From assembly GCA_035516035.1 (NCBI GenBank), contig DATJAS010000047.1:1-11908 (forward strand): 11,908 bases of DNA, read 5' to 3'. This DNA comes from Fen-1273 sp035516035. GTDB lineage: Bacteria > Bacteroidota > Ignavibacteria > UBA10030 > UBA6906. The notes under the pieces were generated by a model that was given only the letters and a program-made list of their open reading frames with translations, had not been told where the DNA came from and searched no databases. Shown piece after piece: positions 1 to 7,616 of this stretch; position 1 is the stretch's first letter; the number at the start of each line of letters is the position of its first letter. Made by a program: the position numbers and the translations under genes.

Positions 1-3000
1 CTCTGCACGAGCGCGCATCTCGACGGGTATTACTACAAGCCGCGCATCGACACCGAGATCCTCCGGGAGCACGCCGCAGGGATCGTTGCGCTCTCGGCCT
101 GCGCCGGCGGCGTCGTCTCTGCGCACCTGGCGGCGGGGAGAGACGACGATGCCTACGAGGCGGCGCGGATTTACAGGGAGATCTTTGGCGAAGATTTCTA
201 TATCGAGATACAGAACCACGGGATCGACAGGGAAAAGACGGTCAGGGAGAAGGCGCCGCGGCTGGCCCGGGACCTGGGGCTCAAGCTCATCTGCACGAAT
301 GACGTCCATTACCTGAAGCACGAGCACGCGCTGGCGCACAACATCATGCTGCTCATCCCCGACGCGAGCAGCACCAACACCCCCGATTACACGCAATTCC
401 GCTATCAAACCGATCAGGCATACTTCAAGACGTCGGCGGAAATGCACGCGCTGTTCAAGGATTACCCCGAGGCGCTTGCATCGACACTTGAGGTGACGGA
501 AAAATGCAACCTGAAGCTTGATCTCGGCACGAACCACATGCCGCGCTTCCCGATCCCGCCGGAGGCGGGCGCGGCGACGCTCGACGAGTATTTCGCCGCG
601 CTGACGCGCGACGGGTTCGCCCGGCGGTACCCGGAGGCGGGGGAGGAGCTGCGCGCGCGCCTGGAGCACGAAATCGACGTGATTGCCAGGATGGGCTATG
701 CCGGCTATTTCCTGATCGTGCAGGACTTTATCCGTGCGGCCAGAAGGATGGGCGTGTTCGTGGGCCCGGGGCGCGGGAGCGCCGCGGGGAGCGTTGCCTC
801 GTATTCGCTCGGCATCACCAACGTCGACCCGGTGAAGTACGACCTCCTCTTCGAGCGCTTCCTGAACCCGGACAGGATCAGCATGCCCGACATCGACGTG
901 GACTTCTCTGACGCCAAGCGCGACCTGGTGATCCGCTATGTCCGCGAGAAGTACGGGGAAGACTCGGTCTCGCAGATCATCACGTTCGGCACGCTCTCGG
1001 CGCGCGCGGTTCTGAAAGACGTCGGGCGCGTCCTGGGGATCCCGCTCAGCACGCTGGAGTCCATCACCAAGCAGATCCCGGTCGAGCAGGGGAAAGTCAG
1101 GCCCCTGGCGGAGGCGCTGGAATCGGTCCCGGACCTGAAGTGGGTCGCGGAGAGTCCCGACCCGAAGATGCGGACGCTCATCGAGGCCTCGCTCGTCCTG
1201 GAGGGGATGAACCGGAACGCGGGCATGCACGCGGCCGGGGTGGTGATCGCGCCGGGCACGATCAGCGATTTCGTCCCGCTCTACAAGACACCGGCGACCG
1301 AGGTGATGACGCAGTACAACATGAAGGACCTGGAGGCGGCCGGGCTCCTCAAGATGGATTTCCTCGGTCTCCGGACGCTGTCAGTCCTGGAGAACTGCCT
1401 GCGGATGGTCCGGGAGAACCACGGCGTGTCCATCGACCTGGACGCGATTCCCGAGGACGACCCGCGGACGTTCGAGCTCTTCTCGCGGGGGGACACGGTC
1501 GCCGTGTTCCAGTTCGAAAGCTCGGGCATGGCCGACTGGCTCCGGAAGCTGAAGCCGACGTCGATCTCCGACCTGGTGGCCATGAACGCACTCTACCGGC
1601 CGGGGCCGATGGAGATGATCGGCGATTTCATCGCGCGCAAGCACGGGACGCAGAAGATCACGTACCTGCATCCCGCGCTGGAACCGATCCTGCGGGAGAC
1701 GTACGGCGTCATCGTCTACCAGGAACAGGTGATGAAGATCGCGAGCGAGATCGCGGGGTTCACGCTCGCGAAATCCGACCTGATGCGGCGGGCCATGGGA
1801 AAGAAGGACAAGGGCCTCATGGCCGCGATGAAGAAGGAATTCATCGACGGGGCCGCCGGGCGCGGCACCGCGCGCGCGCTGGGAGGAGAGATCTTCGACC
1901 TCATCGAGAAGTTCGCCTCGTACGGATTCAACAAGTCGCACAGCGTCGCCTATTCGGTCATCTCCTACCAGACCGGGTACCTCAAGGCGCACTACCCGCA
2001 GGAGTTCATGGCCGCGACGCTCTCGTCGGAAATCGGGAGCACGGACAAGATCGTGAAGCTCATCGACGACTGCCGGAAAATGGGGATCGAGGTTCTCCCC
2101 CCGGACGTGAACGAGAGCGGGCTGGATTTCACGGTGGTGGGGGGACGCATCCGCTTCGGGCTGTGCGCGATCAAGAACGTTGGGGAAAGCGCGATCGACA
2201 CCGTCATCCGCGCGCGTGGAGAGAGGGGGCGTTTCGCCAACCTCTTCGATTTCTGCAGCGGCGTCGACCTCCGACTCGTCAACAAGAAATGCCTGGAGAG
2301 CCTTGTGCAGGCGGGGGCGTTCGATTCGATGGGACAGCACCGCGCACAGTACATGGAGAACCTCGAGCGCGCCGCGGCGTTCGGGCAGGCGGTGCAATCA
2401 CGGGAACTGAACGGGCAATCGAGCCTGTTTGACACGGGAGGAAGCGGGGGCGCCGCGCCGGTCCAGTACCCGGCGATGACGCCGGCCACGGCCTGGTCCG
2501 AGGCGGAGAAGCTCACGCGCGAGAAGTCGGTGCTCGGGTTCTATGTCTCCGGCCATCCGCTCCTCCGGTACGAGCACGAAATCAAGGAACTGGCCAACGT
2601 GCGGCTGGGCGATCTCTCCGGGTTCAGGCCGAACGCGACGGTCCGGGCATGCGGCATCGTCACGGCGGTCAAGAAGAAGATCGACAAGCGGAACAACACG
2701 ATGGCGTTCGTCGGGATCGAGGACTTCACGGGCAAGGGGGAATGCATCGTGTTCGCGGACGCATTCGCGAAGTACCAGGCGATCCTGCAGGTCGACGCGA
2801 TGGTCATGGTGGTGGGGAAGGGAGAGGCGAACGGCGACGCGCTCAAGATCCTCGTGAACGAGGTGACGCCGATGGACAAAGTGCGGGAGAAGTTCACCAG
2901 GGGGATCATCCTCTCCATCGACCTCAACGGCATCGCCGAAAGCACGATCGTGCGTCTCCGCGAGGTCATGGAAGAGCACCGGGGAAACTGCCCCTGCTAT

Positions 3001-3132
3001 TTCAGCGTGCGCAACGCCCACGCGACCACGATGTTTCAGACGCGGCGGTTCGCCGTCGACCCTTCGGGGGGATTTGTCGACCAGGTCCGCCAGATGCTCG
3101 GGCCCGACAGCATACGGTTTACAGCGCAATAG
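1..3132 (+). CDS. dnaE: DNA polymerase III alpha subunit (DnaE), 5' end outside window
   Basis: Catalytic subunit of the replicative DNA polymerase, acting at the fork with the clamp and clamp loader. Frame 1 is open from base 1, so the ATG at 346 is internal. 1043 residues are visible; the family is usually about 1150-1200, so roughly 110-150 N-terminal residues are missing. Numbering from the first visible codon: the rest of the PHP domain (GYYYKPRID near 9-17, LSAC at 31, TNDVHY about 99-104), then the C-family polymerase core with GPGRGSAAGS, MPDIDVDF carrying catalytic D297 and D299, and KMDFLGL with the third aspartate D453. FNKSHSVAYS follows, then a helix-hairpin-helix-like RFGLCAIKNVG near 718-728, GQSSLF, and an OB-fold at about 881-925. 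The C-terminal part resembles the tau-binding region. No frameshift is seen. Thioredoxin follows on the same strand after 99 bp, probably co-transcribed. Identification is secure. Confidence 0.97.
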   Translation, partial: LCTSAHLDGYYYKPRIDTEILREHAAGIVALSACAGGVVSAHLAAGRDDDAYEAARIYREIFGEDFYIEIQNHGIDREKTVREKAPRLARDLGLKLICTNDVHYLKHEHALAHNIMLLIPDASSTNTPDYTQFRYQTDQAYFKTSAEMHALFKDYPEALASTLEVTEKCNLKLDLGTNHMPRFPIPPEAGAATLDEYFAALTRDGFARRYPEAGEELRARLEHEIDVIARMGYAGYFLIVQDFIRAARRMGVFVGPGRGSAAGSVASYSLGITNVDPVKYDLLFERFLNPDRISMPDIDVDFSDAKRDLVIRYVREKYGEDSVSQIITFGTLSARAVLKDVGRVLGIPLSTLESITKQIPVEQGKVRPLAEALESVPDLKWVAESPDPKMRTLIEASLVLEGMNRNAGMHAAGVVIAPGTISDFVPLYKTPATEVMTQYNMKDLEAAGLLKMDFLGLRTLSVLENCLRMVRENHGVSIDLDAIPEDDPRTFELFSRGDTVAVFQFESSGMADWLRKLKPTSISDLVAMNALYRPGPMEMIGDFIARKHGTQKITYLHPALEPILRETYGVIVYQEQVMKIASEIAGFTLAKSDLMRRAMGKKDKGLMAAMKKEFIDGAAGRGTARALGGEIFDLIEKFASYGFNKSHSVAYSVISYQTGYLKAHYPQEFMAATLSSEIGSTDKIVKLIDDCRKMGIEVLPPDVNESGLDFTVVGGRIRFGLCAIKNVGESAIDTVIRARGERGRFANLFDFCSGVDLRLVNKKCLESLVQAGAFDSMGQHRAQYMENLERAAAFGQAVQSRELNGQSSLFDTGGSGGAAPVQYPAMTPATAWSEAEKLTREKSVLGFYVSGHPLLRYEHEIKELANVRLGDLSGFRPNATVRACGIVTAVKKKIDKRNNTMAFVGIEDFTGKGECIVFADAFAKYQAILQVDAMVMVVGKGEANGDALKILVNEVTPMDKVREKFTRGIILSIDLNGIAESTIVRLREVMEEHRGNCPCYFSVRNAHATTMFQTRRFAVDPSGGFVDQVRQMLGPDSIRFTAQ

Positions 3133-3136
3133 CCCT

Positions 3137-3200
3137 GTCATTGCGAGCGTTTTTTGCGAAGCAATCTCGCGTGAGATTGCTTCGCTGCGCTCGCAATGAC
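3137..3200. repeat. REP/MITE-like imperfect palindrome between dnaE and trxA
   Basis: A 64-bp nested inverted repeat. The outer arms GTCATTGCGAGCG (3137-3149) and CGCTCGCAATGAC (3188-3200) are exact reverse complements over 13 bp. The inner arms GCGAAGCAATCTC (3156-3168) and GAGATTGCTTCGC (3173-3185) are another exact 13 bp, around a 4-nt loop (3169-3172). Between outer and inner arms are TTTTTT on the left and TG on the right, giving an asymmetric bulge. The GTCATTGCGAGC...GAAGCAATCTC pattern is, from memory, a dispersed repeat seen in many unrelated bacterial genomes, often mis-translated as CERSEAIS-like peptides; such a peptide is encoded here on the minus strand. It would fold strongly in a dnaE-trxA transcript. 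No U-tract follows, so it is not a classical terminator. The palindrome is seen directly; the family name is recognition. Confidence 0.85.
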
Positions 3201-3220
3201 AACGGGGGATGGACACAGCA

Positions 3221-3226
3221 AAGGAG
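3221..3226 (+). promoter_or_regulatory. Ribosome binding site of trxA
   Basis: AAGGAG lies 5 nt before the ATG at 3232. It decides the start over the in-frame upstream ATG at 3196, which overlaps the right arm of the palindrome and has no Shine-Dalgarno. Confidence 0.85.
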
Positions 3227-3231
3227 TTCCT

Positions 3232-3561
3232 ATGAAGCCGATTGAGATCACCGATGCCAATTTCCAGAAGGAAGTGCTCGAGTCGACCGTGCCAGTGCTG
3301 GTCGATTTCTGGGCGGTCTGGTGCGGCCCCTGCAAAATGATCGCACCGGTCGTCGAGGAGATCGCCGGGGAGTACAACGGCAAGCTCAAGGTGGGAAAGG
3401 TCGACGTGGACAACAACCCGGAAGTCCCGCTCAAGTTCGGTATCCGGAGCATTCCCACGCTGATGATCTTCAAGGGAGGAAAGGTGGTCGAGCAGATCAT
3501 CGGCGCGGTCCCCAAGCGGAACCTCCTGGACAAGCTCTCCCCCCACGTGAGCGCGAACTGA
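3232..3561 (+). CDS. trxA: Thioredoxin
   Basis: Small cytoplasmic dithiol-disulfide oxidoreductase that reduces protein disulfides and is recycled by thioredoxin reductase. It has 109 residues, the normal length for a single-domain thioredoxin. The active site WCGPC is at residues 30-34, in FWAVWCGPCK. The buried acid D25 and K56 match the conserved Asp/Lys pair near the active site, and the cis-proline is P75 in SIPTL. Glycines near the C-terminus also fit. There is no signal peptide, so it is cytosolic. The start at 3232 is supported by AAGGAG 5 nt upstream. The gene sits 99 bp downstream of dnaE with a hairpin repeat between, and is followed 22 bp later by an intrinsic terminator, so it closes the transcription unit. 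Valine follows A28 where many thioredoxins have glutamate or proline; this is minor. Function is secure; the exact paralogue name is less so. Confidence 0.96.
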   Translation: MKPIEITDANFQKEVLESTVPVLVDFWAVWCGPCKMIAPVVEEIAGEYNGKLKVGKVDVDNNPEVPLKFGIRSIPTLMIFKGGKVVEQIIGAVPKRNLLDKLSPHVSAN

Positions 3562-3583
3562 GGCCGGTCACCCGGCAGAGGAG

Positions 3584-3620
3584 AGGCCCGGCGATGTCCG
3601 TCGCGCGGGCCTTTTTCTTT
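3584..3620 (+). terminator. Rho-independent terminator after trxA
   Basis: Outer stem AGGCCCG (3584-3590) pairs with CGGGCCT (3606-3612); inner stem GCGA (3591-3594) pairs with TCGC (3601-3604) around a 6-nt loop, with one bulged G at 3605. A T-rich run TTTTTCTTT (3612-3620) follows. It lies 22 bp after the trxA stop. The stop codon of the convergent methyltransferase gene (3619-3621) sits on the end of the T-tract. In the minus direction no T-run follows the stem, so it should work mainly for trxA. Confidence 0.85.
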
Positions 3621-4467
3621 ATCTGCGCGGGGCAGGGGTCCGGCGGCCGCGGGGCCGCGGCGGCTTCGCGGTGCGCGTCCGGTCGGCGCCCGGCACGATG
3701 CCTGCCTTTTCGATGATCACCTGTCCGTGAGAGAAGCGGACGTACCGGAATTTCGACGCCCGGGCCGGGGGCGTCCCCCAATCCGGGTGCGTGATATCGC
3801 CCATCCCCGCTTCATCCACGAGTTGCTTCACGAACCCGACGAGGCCCCTGGTGTGGCTCGGGAAATTCATCCGGACGAGCCGGTTCATGGCCGCCCGGAC
3901 AAGCCGGGTCGCAAGAGGCCTGCCCGCAACCGCAGGATGCGTGAGAAGCCGTTCTGCGACGGGACGGAGGCGTGAACGGAGGGAACCCGCCCTCGCGCGG
4001 GGATGATAGGATTTCCCGTCCGGCGCCCCCCGCATGTATCCCGTCCCCCAGTCCTCGATGATGTAGAGCCCGCCGGGCTTCAGGTGTCGGTCGAAAAGGT
4101 GCCAGAAGCTCAGCGCTGTGAACTCGCCGATGTGCGAACAATCGTCGATGATGACGTCGAAACCGCCGGGCGCCGTCTCGGTGCGCACCCGGTCAAGGAG
4201 CGCGCAGTCCTGCTGGAGGCCCCGGTAAACATGTATCCGGCCGCTCCTGTCGCTGAGCGACACGGGGGCGACGTCGATCCCCGCGATCGTTCCCTTTCTG
4301 AAATAGTCGCGCCAGAGCTCGAGCGATCCTCCCTGGCTGATCCCCAGCTCCAGGAGGTGGACCGGCTGATCTGCGAGGGGGGCGAAGAGCTCTTCATACG
4401 TACGGAAATAGAGATCGAACGATTGCTTGTCTGTCTTGTAGCGCCCGGGAGTGATACGGCGGACCAT
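3619..4467 (-). CDS. Class I SAM-dependent methyltransferase, MycE/TylE (macrolide sugar O-methyltransferase)-like
   Basis: 282 residues. A likely SAM- and metal-dependent O-methyltransferase of the fold used by mycinamicin/tylosin sugar methyltransferases; the substrate here is unknown. Visible features: an N-terminal YKTDK (10-14) like the YGTDK of that family, the SAM-binding loop LLELGISQGGS (38-48), GIDV (63-66) at the end of strand 2, IIDDCSH (106-112) where the family usually has IIDDGSH, then LKPGGLYIIEDWGTGY (129-144). The acidic residues in IIDD and ED (138-139) match the positions of the Mg ligands in MycE. Residues after about 257 form a basic Pro/Arg-rich tail. It is the second gene after plsC on the same strand (31-nt gap), so probably co-transcribed. 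The Shine-Dalgarno is weak (AAAGG about 9 nt before ATG). There is no signal peptide. Hexuronate, glycolipid or polysaccharide methylation is possible but unproven. Confidence 0.82.
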   Translation of the reverse strand: MVRRITPGRYKTDKQSFDLYFRTYEELFAPLADQPVHLLELGISQGGSLELWRDYFRKGTIAGIDVAPVSLSDRSGRIHVYRGLQQDCALLDRVRTETAPGGFDVIIDDCSHIGEFTALSFWHLFDRHLKPGGLYIIEDWGTGYMRGAPDGKSYHPRARAGSLRSRLRPVAERLLTHPAVAGRPLATRLVRAAMNRLVRMNFPSHTRGLVGFVKQLVDEAGMGDITHPDWGTPPARASKFRYVRFSHGQVIIEKAGIVPGADRTRTAKPPRPRGRRTPAPRR

Positions 4468-4498
4468 GAGAAGAGGCCTTTACGGGTGAGAGAATCGT

Positions 4499-5278
4499 TC
4501 AGGGTTTCGGAGAGGAGGGGGGACCCAGCGCATCCACTGCACCGGGTTCGACGCCTCTCCATGAGGCAAGCTGTGCGATGATCCGGCGCCGGACCTCTCC
4601 GGCAAGCTCACCGGCCCTCCCCGGCGGATATCCCTCCGTATCCACGGGAGGGAGGACGCGGAGACGGATGTCGAGCGGGGGACCGAATTTCCAGCTCTTC
4701 TTCGGGAGGCAGTCCCGCGTGCCGTCCACGGCCAACGGGAGAACGGGGACGCCTGCCTTGATCGCGATATGAAATGCCCCCTGGTTGAATGACCCCACAC
4801 GGCCGTCGGCGGAACGCGTTCCTTCGGGAAAGAACATCACGGAGCATTTGAGCGCGAGGCAACGGTGCGCCGCAAGGAGCATGCGCGCGCCGCTCCGGGG
4901 GTCGGACCTGTCGACAGGGATATCGCCCGCCAGGCGCATCATCCAGCCGACGAGGGGCACGCGGAAGAGCTCCGCCTTTGCGATCCATTTCATCTCCCAG
5001 GGGAGGTGTGAGATGATGGGAATGTCGGCAAGCGACTGGTGGTTGCTCACGACGACGTAGGGTCGCCGGGGATTGGCGATCTTCTCCCCGTCGCGGTCAA
5101 GACGCCAGGAGGGGTTCACGCGCGTCATGGCGACGCCGAGCCGGCGAAACCACCGCCCCGTGCGGTACCTCGCCGGGTCCCGGTCGAAGACGCGGAGCAG
5201 GGCCAGGAGGGGAAGCCACGCGACGATGAGCGTCCCCACCGCGGTCCAGATCCAGAGGGAGCGGAGCGTCTGGCGCAT
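4499..5278 (-). CDS. plsC: 1-acyl-sn-glycerol-3-phosphate acyltransferase (PlsC family)
   Basis: Inner-membrane enzyme of phospholipid synthesis that transfers an acyl group to lysophosphatidate to form phosphatidate. 259 residues from the chosen ATG. An N-terminal hydrophobic segment (about 7-30) anchors it. The acyltransferase motifs are in order: NHQSLADIP with the HX4D pair H80 and D85, DIPVDRSD (119-126), FPEGTRS (150-156) and VPVLPLAVDGT (177-187). The C-terminus ends in a Pro/Ser-rich tail. The open frame extends 18 codons further to a TTG at 5332, but that stretch is polar and its start has no ribosome site; the ATG at 5278 puts the membrane anchor at the N-terminus, as usual. No good Shine-Dalgarno precedes 5278 either, so the start is moderately certain. 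It leads a two-gene unit with the methyltransferase and is divergent from the beta-barrel gene. Other lysophospholipid acyltransferases share these motifs. Confidence 0.93.
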   Translation of the reverse strand: MRQTLRSLWIWTAVGTLIVAWLPLLALLRVFDRDPARYRTGRWFRRLGVAMTRVNPSWRLDRDGEKIANPRRPYVVVSNHQSLADIPIISHLPWEMKWIAKAELFRVPLVGWMMRLAGDIPVDRSDPRSGARMLLAAHRCLALKCSVMFFPEGTRSADGRVGSFNQGAFHIAIKAGVPVLPLAVDGTRDCLPKKSWKFGPPLDIRLRVLPPVDTEGYPPGRAGELAGEVRRRIIAQLASWRGVEPGAVDALGPPSSPKP

Positions 5279-5346
5279 GGTGCGCCAATGTAGCGAAAAT
5301 CTCCTGTTATTCCTATATTCGTCGGTCAACAATCACAGGAGGCCGC
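5279..5346. promoter_or_regulatory. Divergent intergenic region of plsC and the beta-barrel gene
   Basis: A 68-bp gap that must serve both directions. For the plus-strand gene it contains CTATATTCG (5313-5321), a -10-like box resembling the FCB-type TAnnTTTG, and a strong AGGAGG (5337-5342) 4 nt before the ATG at 5347. I see no convincing -35 element. For plsC on the minus strand TTGACC (5330-5325) resembles a -35, but no good -10 lies at the right distance. Both promoter assignments are tentative; the ribosome site is secure. Confidence 0.4.
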
Positions 5347-5934
5347 ATGCGCCAGCACGTCACCCCGTTCGTCCTCATCCTCGCAGTGCTCCTGTGCGCC
5401 GCCTCCGCGTCGGCCCAGGCGCCCCCGCGCAAGCGCTTTGCCTCGCCGGGAACTGTGGAGCTGGGCGGGAGCGCGGCGTTCACCGCGGTGCAGCCGGTGG
5501 CAGGCGGAAACACCGGTTCGTGGGTGTACGATCTCTCGTTCATGCCGTACGCGGGATATTTCGTCATGGAGGGATTCGAGCTGGGGATCAACCCGGCGGG
5601 GGTGAGCGTAACGACATCGGGCGACACCAGCACGGTGCGACTCCGGTTTCTTGTGGCGCCGTCCTACAACTTCCACACGCCCACGATGGTGACCCCGTTT
5701 GTCGAGGGACTCGCGGGATTCACGTCAAGCTCGCTCATCCGCAGCGGGTCGACGACGAGCGTGTCGGGATTCACATTCGGCGGGCGGTTCGGCATCAAGG
5801 CCGCCGTGACGGAGCGCGGGCTGCTGACGATCGGCGTCCAGTACCTCCGGGTCACGCTCAACGCCCCGGGCGCCGGGTCCAGGAGCGGATCCAACGAGCT
5901 GGCAGTCGCGGCCGGCTGGAGCGTCTGGCTGTAA
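5347..5934 (+). CDS. Small secreted outer-membrane beta-barrel-like protein
   Basis: 195 residues. A typical Sec signal peptide opens the protein: a short polar start, a hydrophobic core at about 7-18 and a likely signal peptidase I site after ASA (residue 23), before QAPP. The cysteine at 17 is not in a lipobox because leucine precedes it. The mature part alternates hydrophobic and polar residues with many Gly, Ser, Thr and aromatic positions (for example FVMEGFELGINP, LRFLVAPSYNF, FTFGGRFGIKAA), as in 8-stranded OmpA/OmpW-size barrels. The last strand ends GWSVWL, aromatic-rich but not ending in Phe. A Bam-inserted outer-membrane barrel is therefore inferred; a specific family is not recognised. 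The start is fixed by AGGAGG 4 nt upstream. It is monocistronic, convergent with pckA after 41 bp. It may be structural or a small pore. Confidence 0.75.
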   Translation: MRQHVTPFVLILAVLLCAASASAQAPPRKRFASPGTVELGGSAAFTAVQPVAGGNTGSWVYDLSFMPYAGYFVMEGFELGINPAGVSVTTSGDTSTVRLRFLVAPSYNFHTPTMVTPFVEGLAGFTSSSLIRSGSTTSVSGFTFGGRFGIKAAVTERGLLTIGVQYLRVTLNAPGAGSRSGSNELAVAAGWSVWL

Positions 5935-5941
5935 GAGAAGG

Positions 5942-5970
5942 CGGGGCGGCGTGCCCAACGGCCGCTCCCG
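5942..5970. other. Weak hairpin between convergent gene ends
   Basis: In the 41-bp gap between the beta-barrel gene and pckA, CGGGGCGGC (5942-5950) can pair with GCCGCTCCCG (5961-5970), allowing one G-U pair and one bulge. There is no T-run on either side, so it may slow transcription but is not a clear terminator. Confidence 0.25.
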
Positions 5971-5975
5971 CGGGC

Positions 5976-7616
5976 TCAGCGTTTCGGTCCTGCCGCGCGG
6001 ACTTCAGGAGGGCAGCCGCTTTCAAACTTCTTGAAGTTCTCGATGAACCGGGACGCCAGCTCCCGGTAGCGCTGCATGTATTCCTTCTGATCAGACCACG
6101 ACCCGGCGGGATCGAGCACGCTCCCGGGAACGCCCTCGCACGAACGGGGGACGGCGAAGCCGAATACCGGGTCCGTCGCATACGGAACATCCAGCAGTCC
6201 TCCTCCCAGCGCCGCGTTCAGGAGCGCCCGCGTGTACCGGATGCTGATGCGCTTGCCGACGCCGTACGGGCCGCCGATCCACCCGGTGTTCACCAGCCAG
6301 CAATGGACGCCGTACTTCAGGATCTTCCGTTTCAGGATGTCCGCGTAAAACGAGGGGTGATGGACCATGAAGGGAGCCCCGAAGCAGGTGCTGAACGTCA
6401 TCTCCGGTTCCTTCCCGAGACCGACCTCTGTGCCCGCGATCTTGGATGTGTATCCCGAGATAAACTGGTAGAGCGCCTGGTCCGGCGTCAGCTTCGCGAT
6501 CGGCGGCATCACTCCCGACGCGTCACAGGTGAGAAGGATGATGTTCTTCGGGTGTCCCCCCCGCTTCTCCGGCAGGGCGTTCTCGATGTATTCCAGCGGG
6601 TATGAGGCCCTCGTGTTCTCCGTGATCGATTCGTCGTCCAGGTCGATCGTCCGCGTTACCGGGTCGAACACGACGTTTTCCAGGATCGTGCCAAATCTCC
6701 TGGTGCACGCGTAGATCTGCGGTTCCGCGGAGGCGGAAAGCTGTATCACCTTCGCGTAGCAGCCCCCCTCGAAGTTGAACACCCCCTCCTCGCTCCATCC
6801 ATGCTCGTCGTCGCCGATGAGGCGCCGCGCGGGATCGGCCGAGAGCGTCGTCTTCCCCGTTCCCGAGAGGCCGAAGAATATGGCGGCGTCCCCGCCGCTT
6901 CCCACGTTTGCCGAGCAATGCATCGGCATCACGCCGTCGAGGGGGAGGAGATAGTTGAGTATGGTGAAGACCGACTTCTTGATCTCCCCCGCGTACGCCG
7001 TGTTCCCGATGATGCACATCTTCGCGGCGAAGTTCAGCACGATGAACGTGTTGGTGGCGGTCCCGTCGATCTGCGGGATTCCCTTGAACGACGGAACGCA
7101 CAGGATCGTGAAATCGGGGACGTGGCGGCGGTACTCTTCCAGCGTCTCCGGCTGGATGAACATGTTGCGGGCGAAGTGGCTGTGCCACGCGAGCTCTGTG
7201 ACGATGCGGATCGGCATCCGGTATGCGGGATCAGCGCCGGCGTAGCAGTCCTGCACGAAGACGTCCCGTCCCTGCAGGAATCCCTGGAGCCGGTTGTACA
7301 GGTCGTTGAACTTCTCCGTGCTGAACGGGCGGTTGTACTCCCCCCACCAGATGTGTCCCTCCGTGCCGGCCTCGCGCACGACGAACTTGTCGGTCGCCGA
7401 GCGGGCGGTGTGCTTGCCGGTGTTGGCGACCACGGGTCCCATGTGCGTGATCCGCGCCTCCCGCCGGAATGCGATCTCCTCGTACAGCGCTTCCGTCGGG
7501 AGGTTCCAGTAGGCCATCCGCAGGTTCGTGAACCCGTGGCTCTCCAGGCCGTAGTCGCTCTTCAGGGCCTGCGCTTCGGCCTGCGCCGGGGTCGAGATGT
7601 TCAGGATGTTGTTCAT
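5976..7616 (-). CDS. pckA: Phosphoenolpyruvate carboxykinase (ATP)
   Basis: Cytosolic gluconeogenic enzyme: oxaloacetate + ATP gives phosphoenolpyruvate + CO2 + ADP. 546 residues, close to the 520-540 usual for the ATP type. Visible motifs: TARSATDK with R72 matching the substrate-binding arginine, MPMHCSAN (230-237), the P-loop GLSGTGKTT (249-257), the kinase-2 motif LIGDDEH (266-272), FGTILENVV (308-316) and ENTRASYP with R336. The C-terminal TGWIGGPYGVGKRI (444-457) is also typical. The ATP rather than GTP type is clear from the P-loop form and overall sequence. Its ATG overlaps the stop of the upstream aminotransferase (ATGA, 7613-7616) and has no good Shine-Dalgarno of its own, so translation is probably coupled. 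The product would use oxaloacetate made by the neighbour. All catalytic motifs look intact. The C-terminus is slightly extended with a basic tail. Confidence 0.97.
   Translation of the reverse strand: MNNILNISTPAQAEAQALKSDYGLESHGFTNLRMAYWNLPTEALYEEIAFRREARITHMGPVVANTGKHTARSATDKFVVREAGTEGHIWWGEYNRPFSTEKFNDLYNRLQGFLQGRDVFVQDCYAGADPAYRMPIRIVTELAWHSHFARNMFIQPETLEEYRRHVPDFTILCVPSFKGIPQIDGTATNTFIVLNFAAKMCIIGNTAYAGEIKKSVFTILNYLLPLDGVMPMHCSANVGSGGDAAIFFGLSGTGKTTLSADPARRLIGDDEHGWSEEGVFNFEGGCYAKVIQLSASAEPQIYACTRRFGTILENVVFDPVTRTIDLDDESITENTRASYPLEYIENALPEKRGGHPKNIILLTCDASGVMPPIAKLTPDQALYQFISGYTSKIAGTEVGLGKEPEMTFSTCFGAPFMVHHPSFYADILKRKILKYGVHCWLVNTGWIGGPYGVGKRISIRYTRALLNAALGGGLLDVPYATDPVFGFAVPRSCEGVPGSVLDPAGSWSDQKEYMQRYRELASRFIENFKKFESGCPPEVRAAGPKR

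Noticed and set aside
1381..2397. Long minus-strand open frame (338 codons) opposite dnaE
   Set aside because: Antisense shadow with Arg/Asp/His-rich composition; no recognisable motif or ribosome site.
1140..2432. Long open frame (430 codons) on the plus strand inside dnaE
   Set aside because: Arg/Gly/Pro-rich shadow of the GC-rich dnaE frame; it has no domain and dnaE is intact through it.
2398..3546. 382-codon minus-strand frame spanning the dnaE end, the palindrome and trxA
   Set aside because: Antisense to two certain genes; its CHCERSEAIS segment is just the translated repeat.
5395..5400. Possible lipoprotein cysteine in the beta-barrel signal peptide
   Set aside because: Leu-Leu-Cys lacks the small residue needed before Cys in a lipobox; an ASA cleavage site follows.
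5073..6605. 510-codon plus-strand frame across plsC, the beta-barrel gene and pckA
   Set aside because: Low-complexity antisense or out-of-frame shadow of three well-supported genes.
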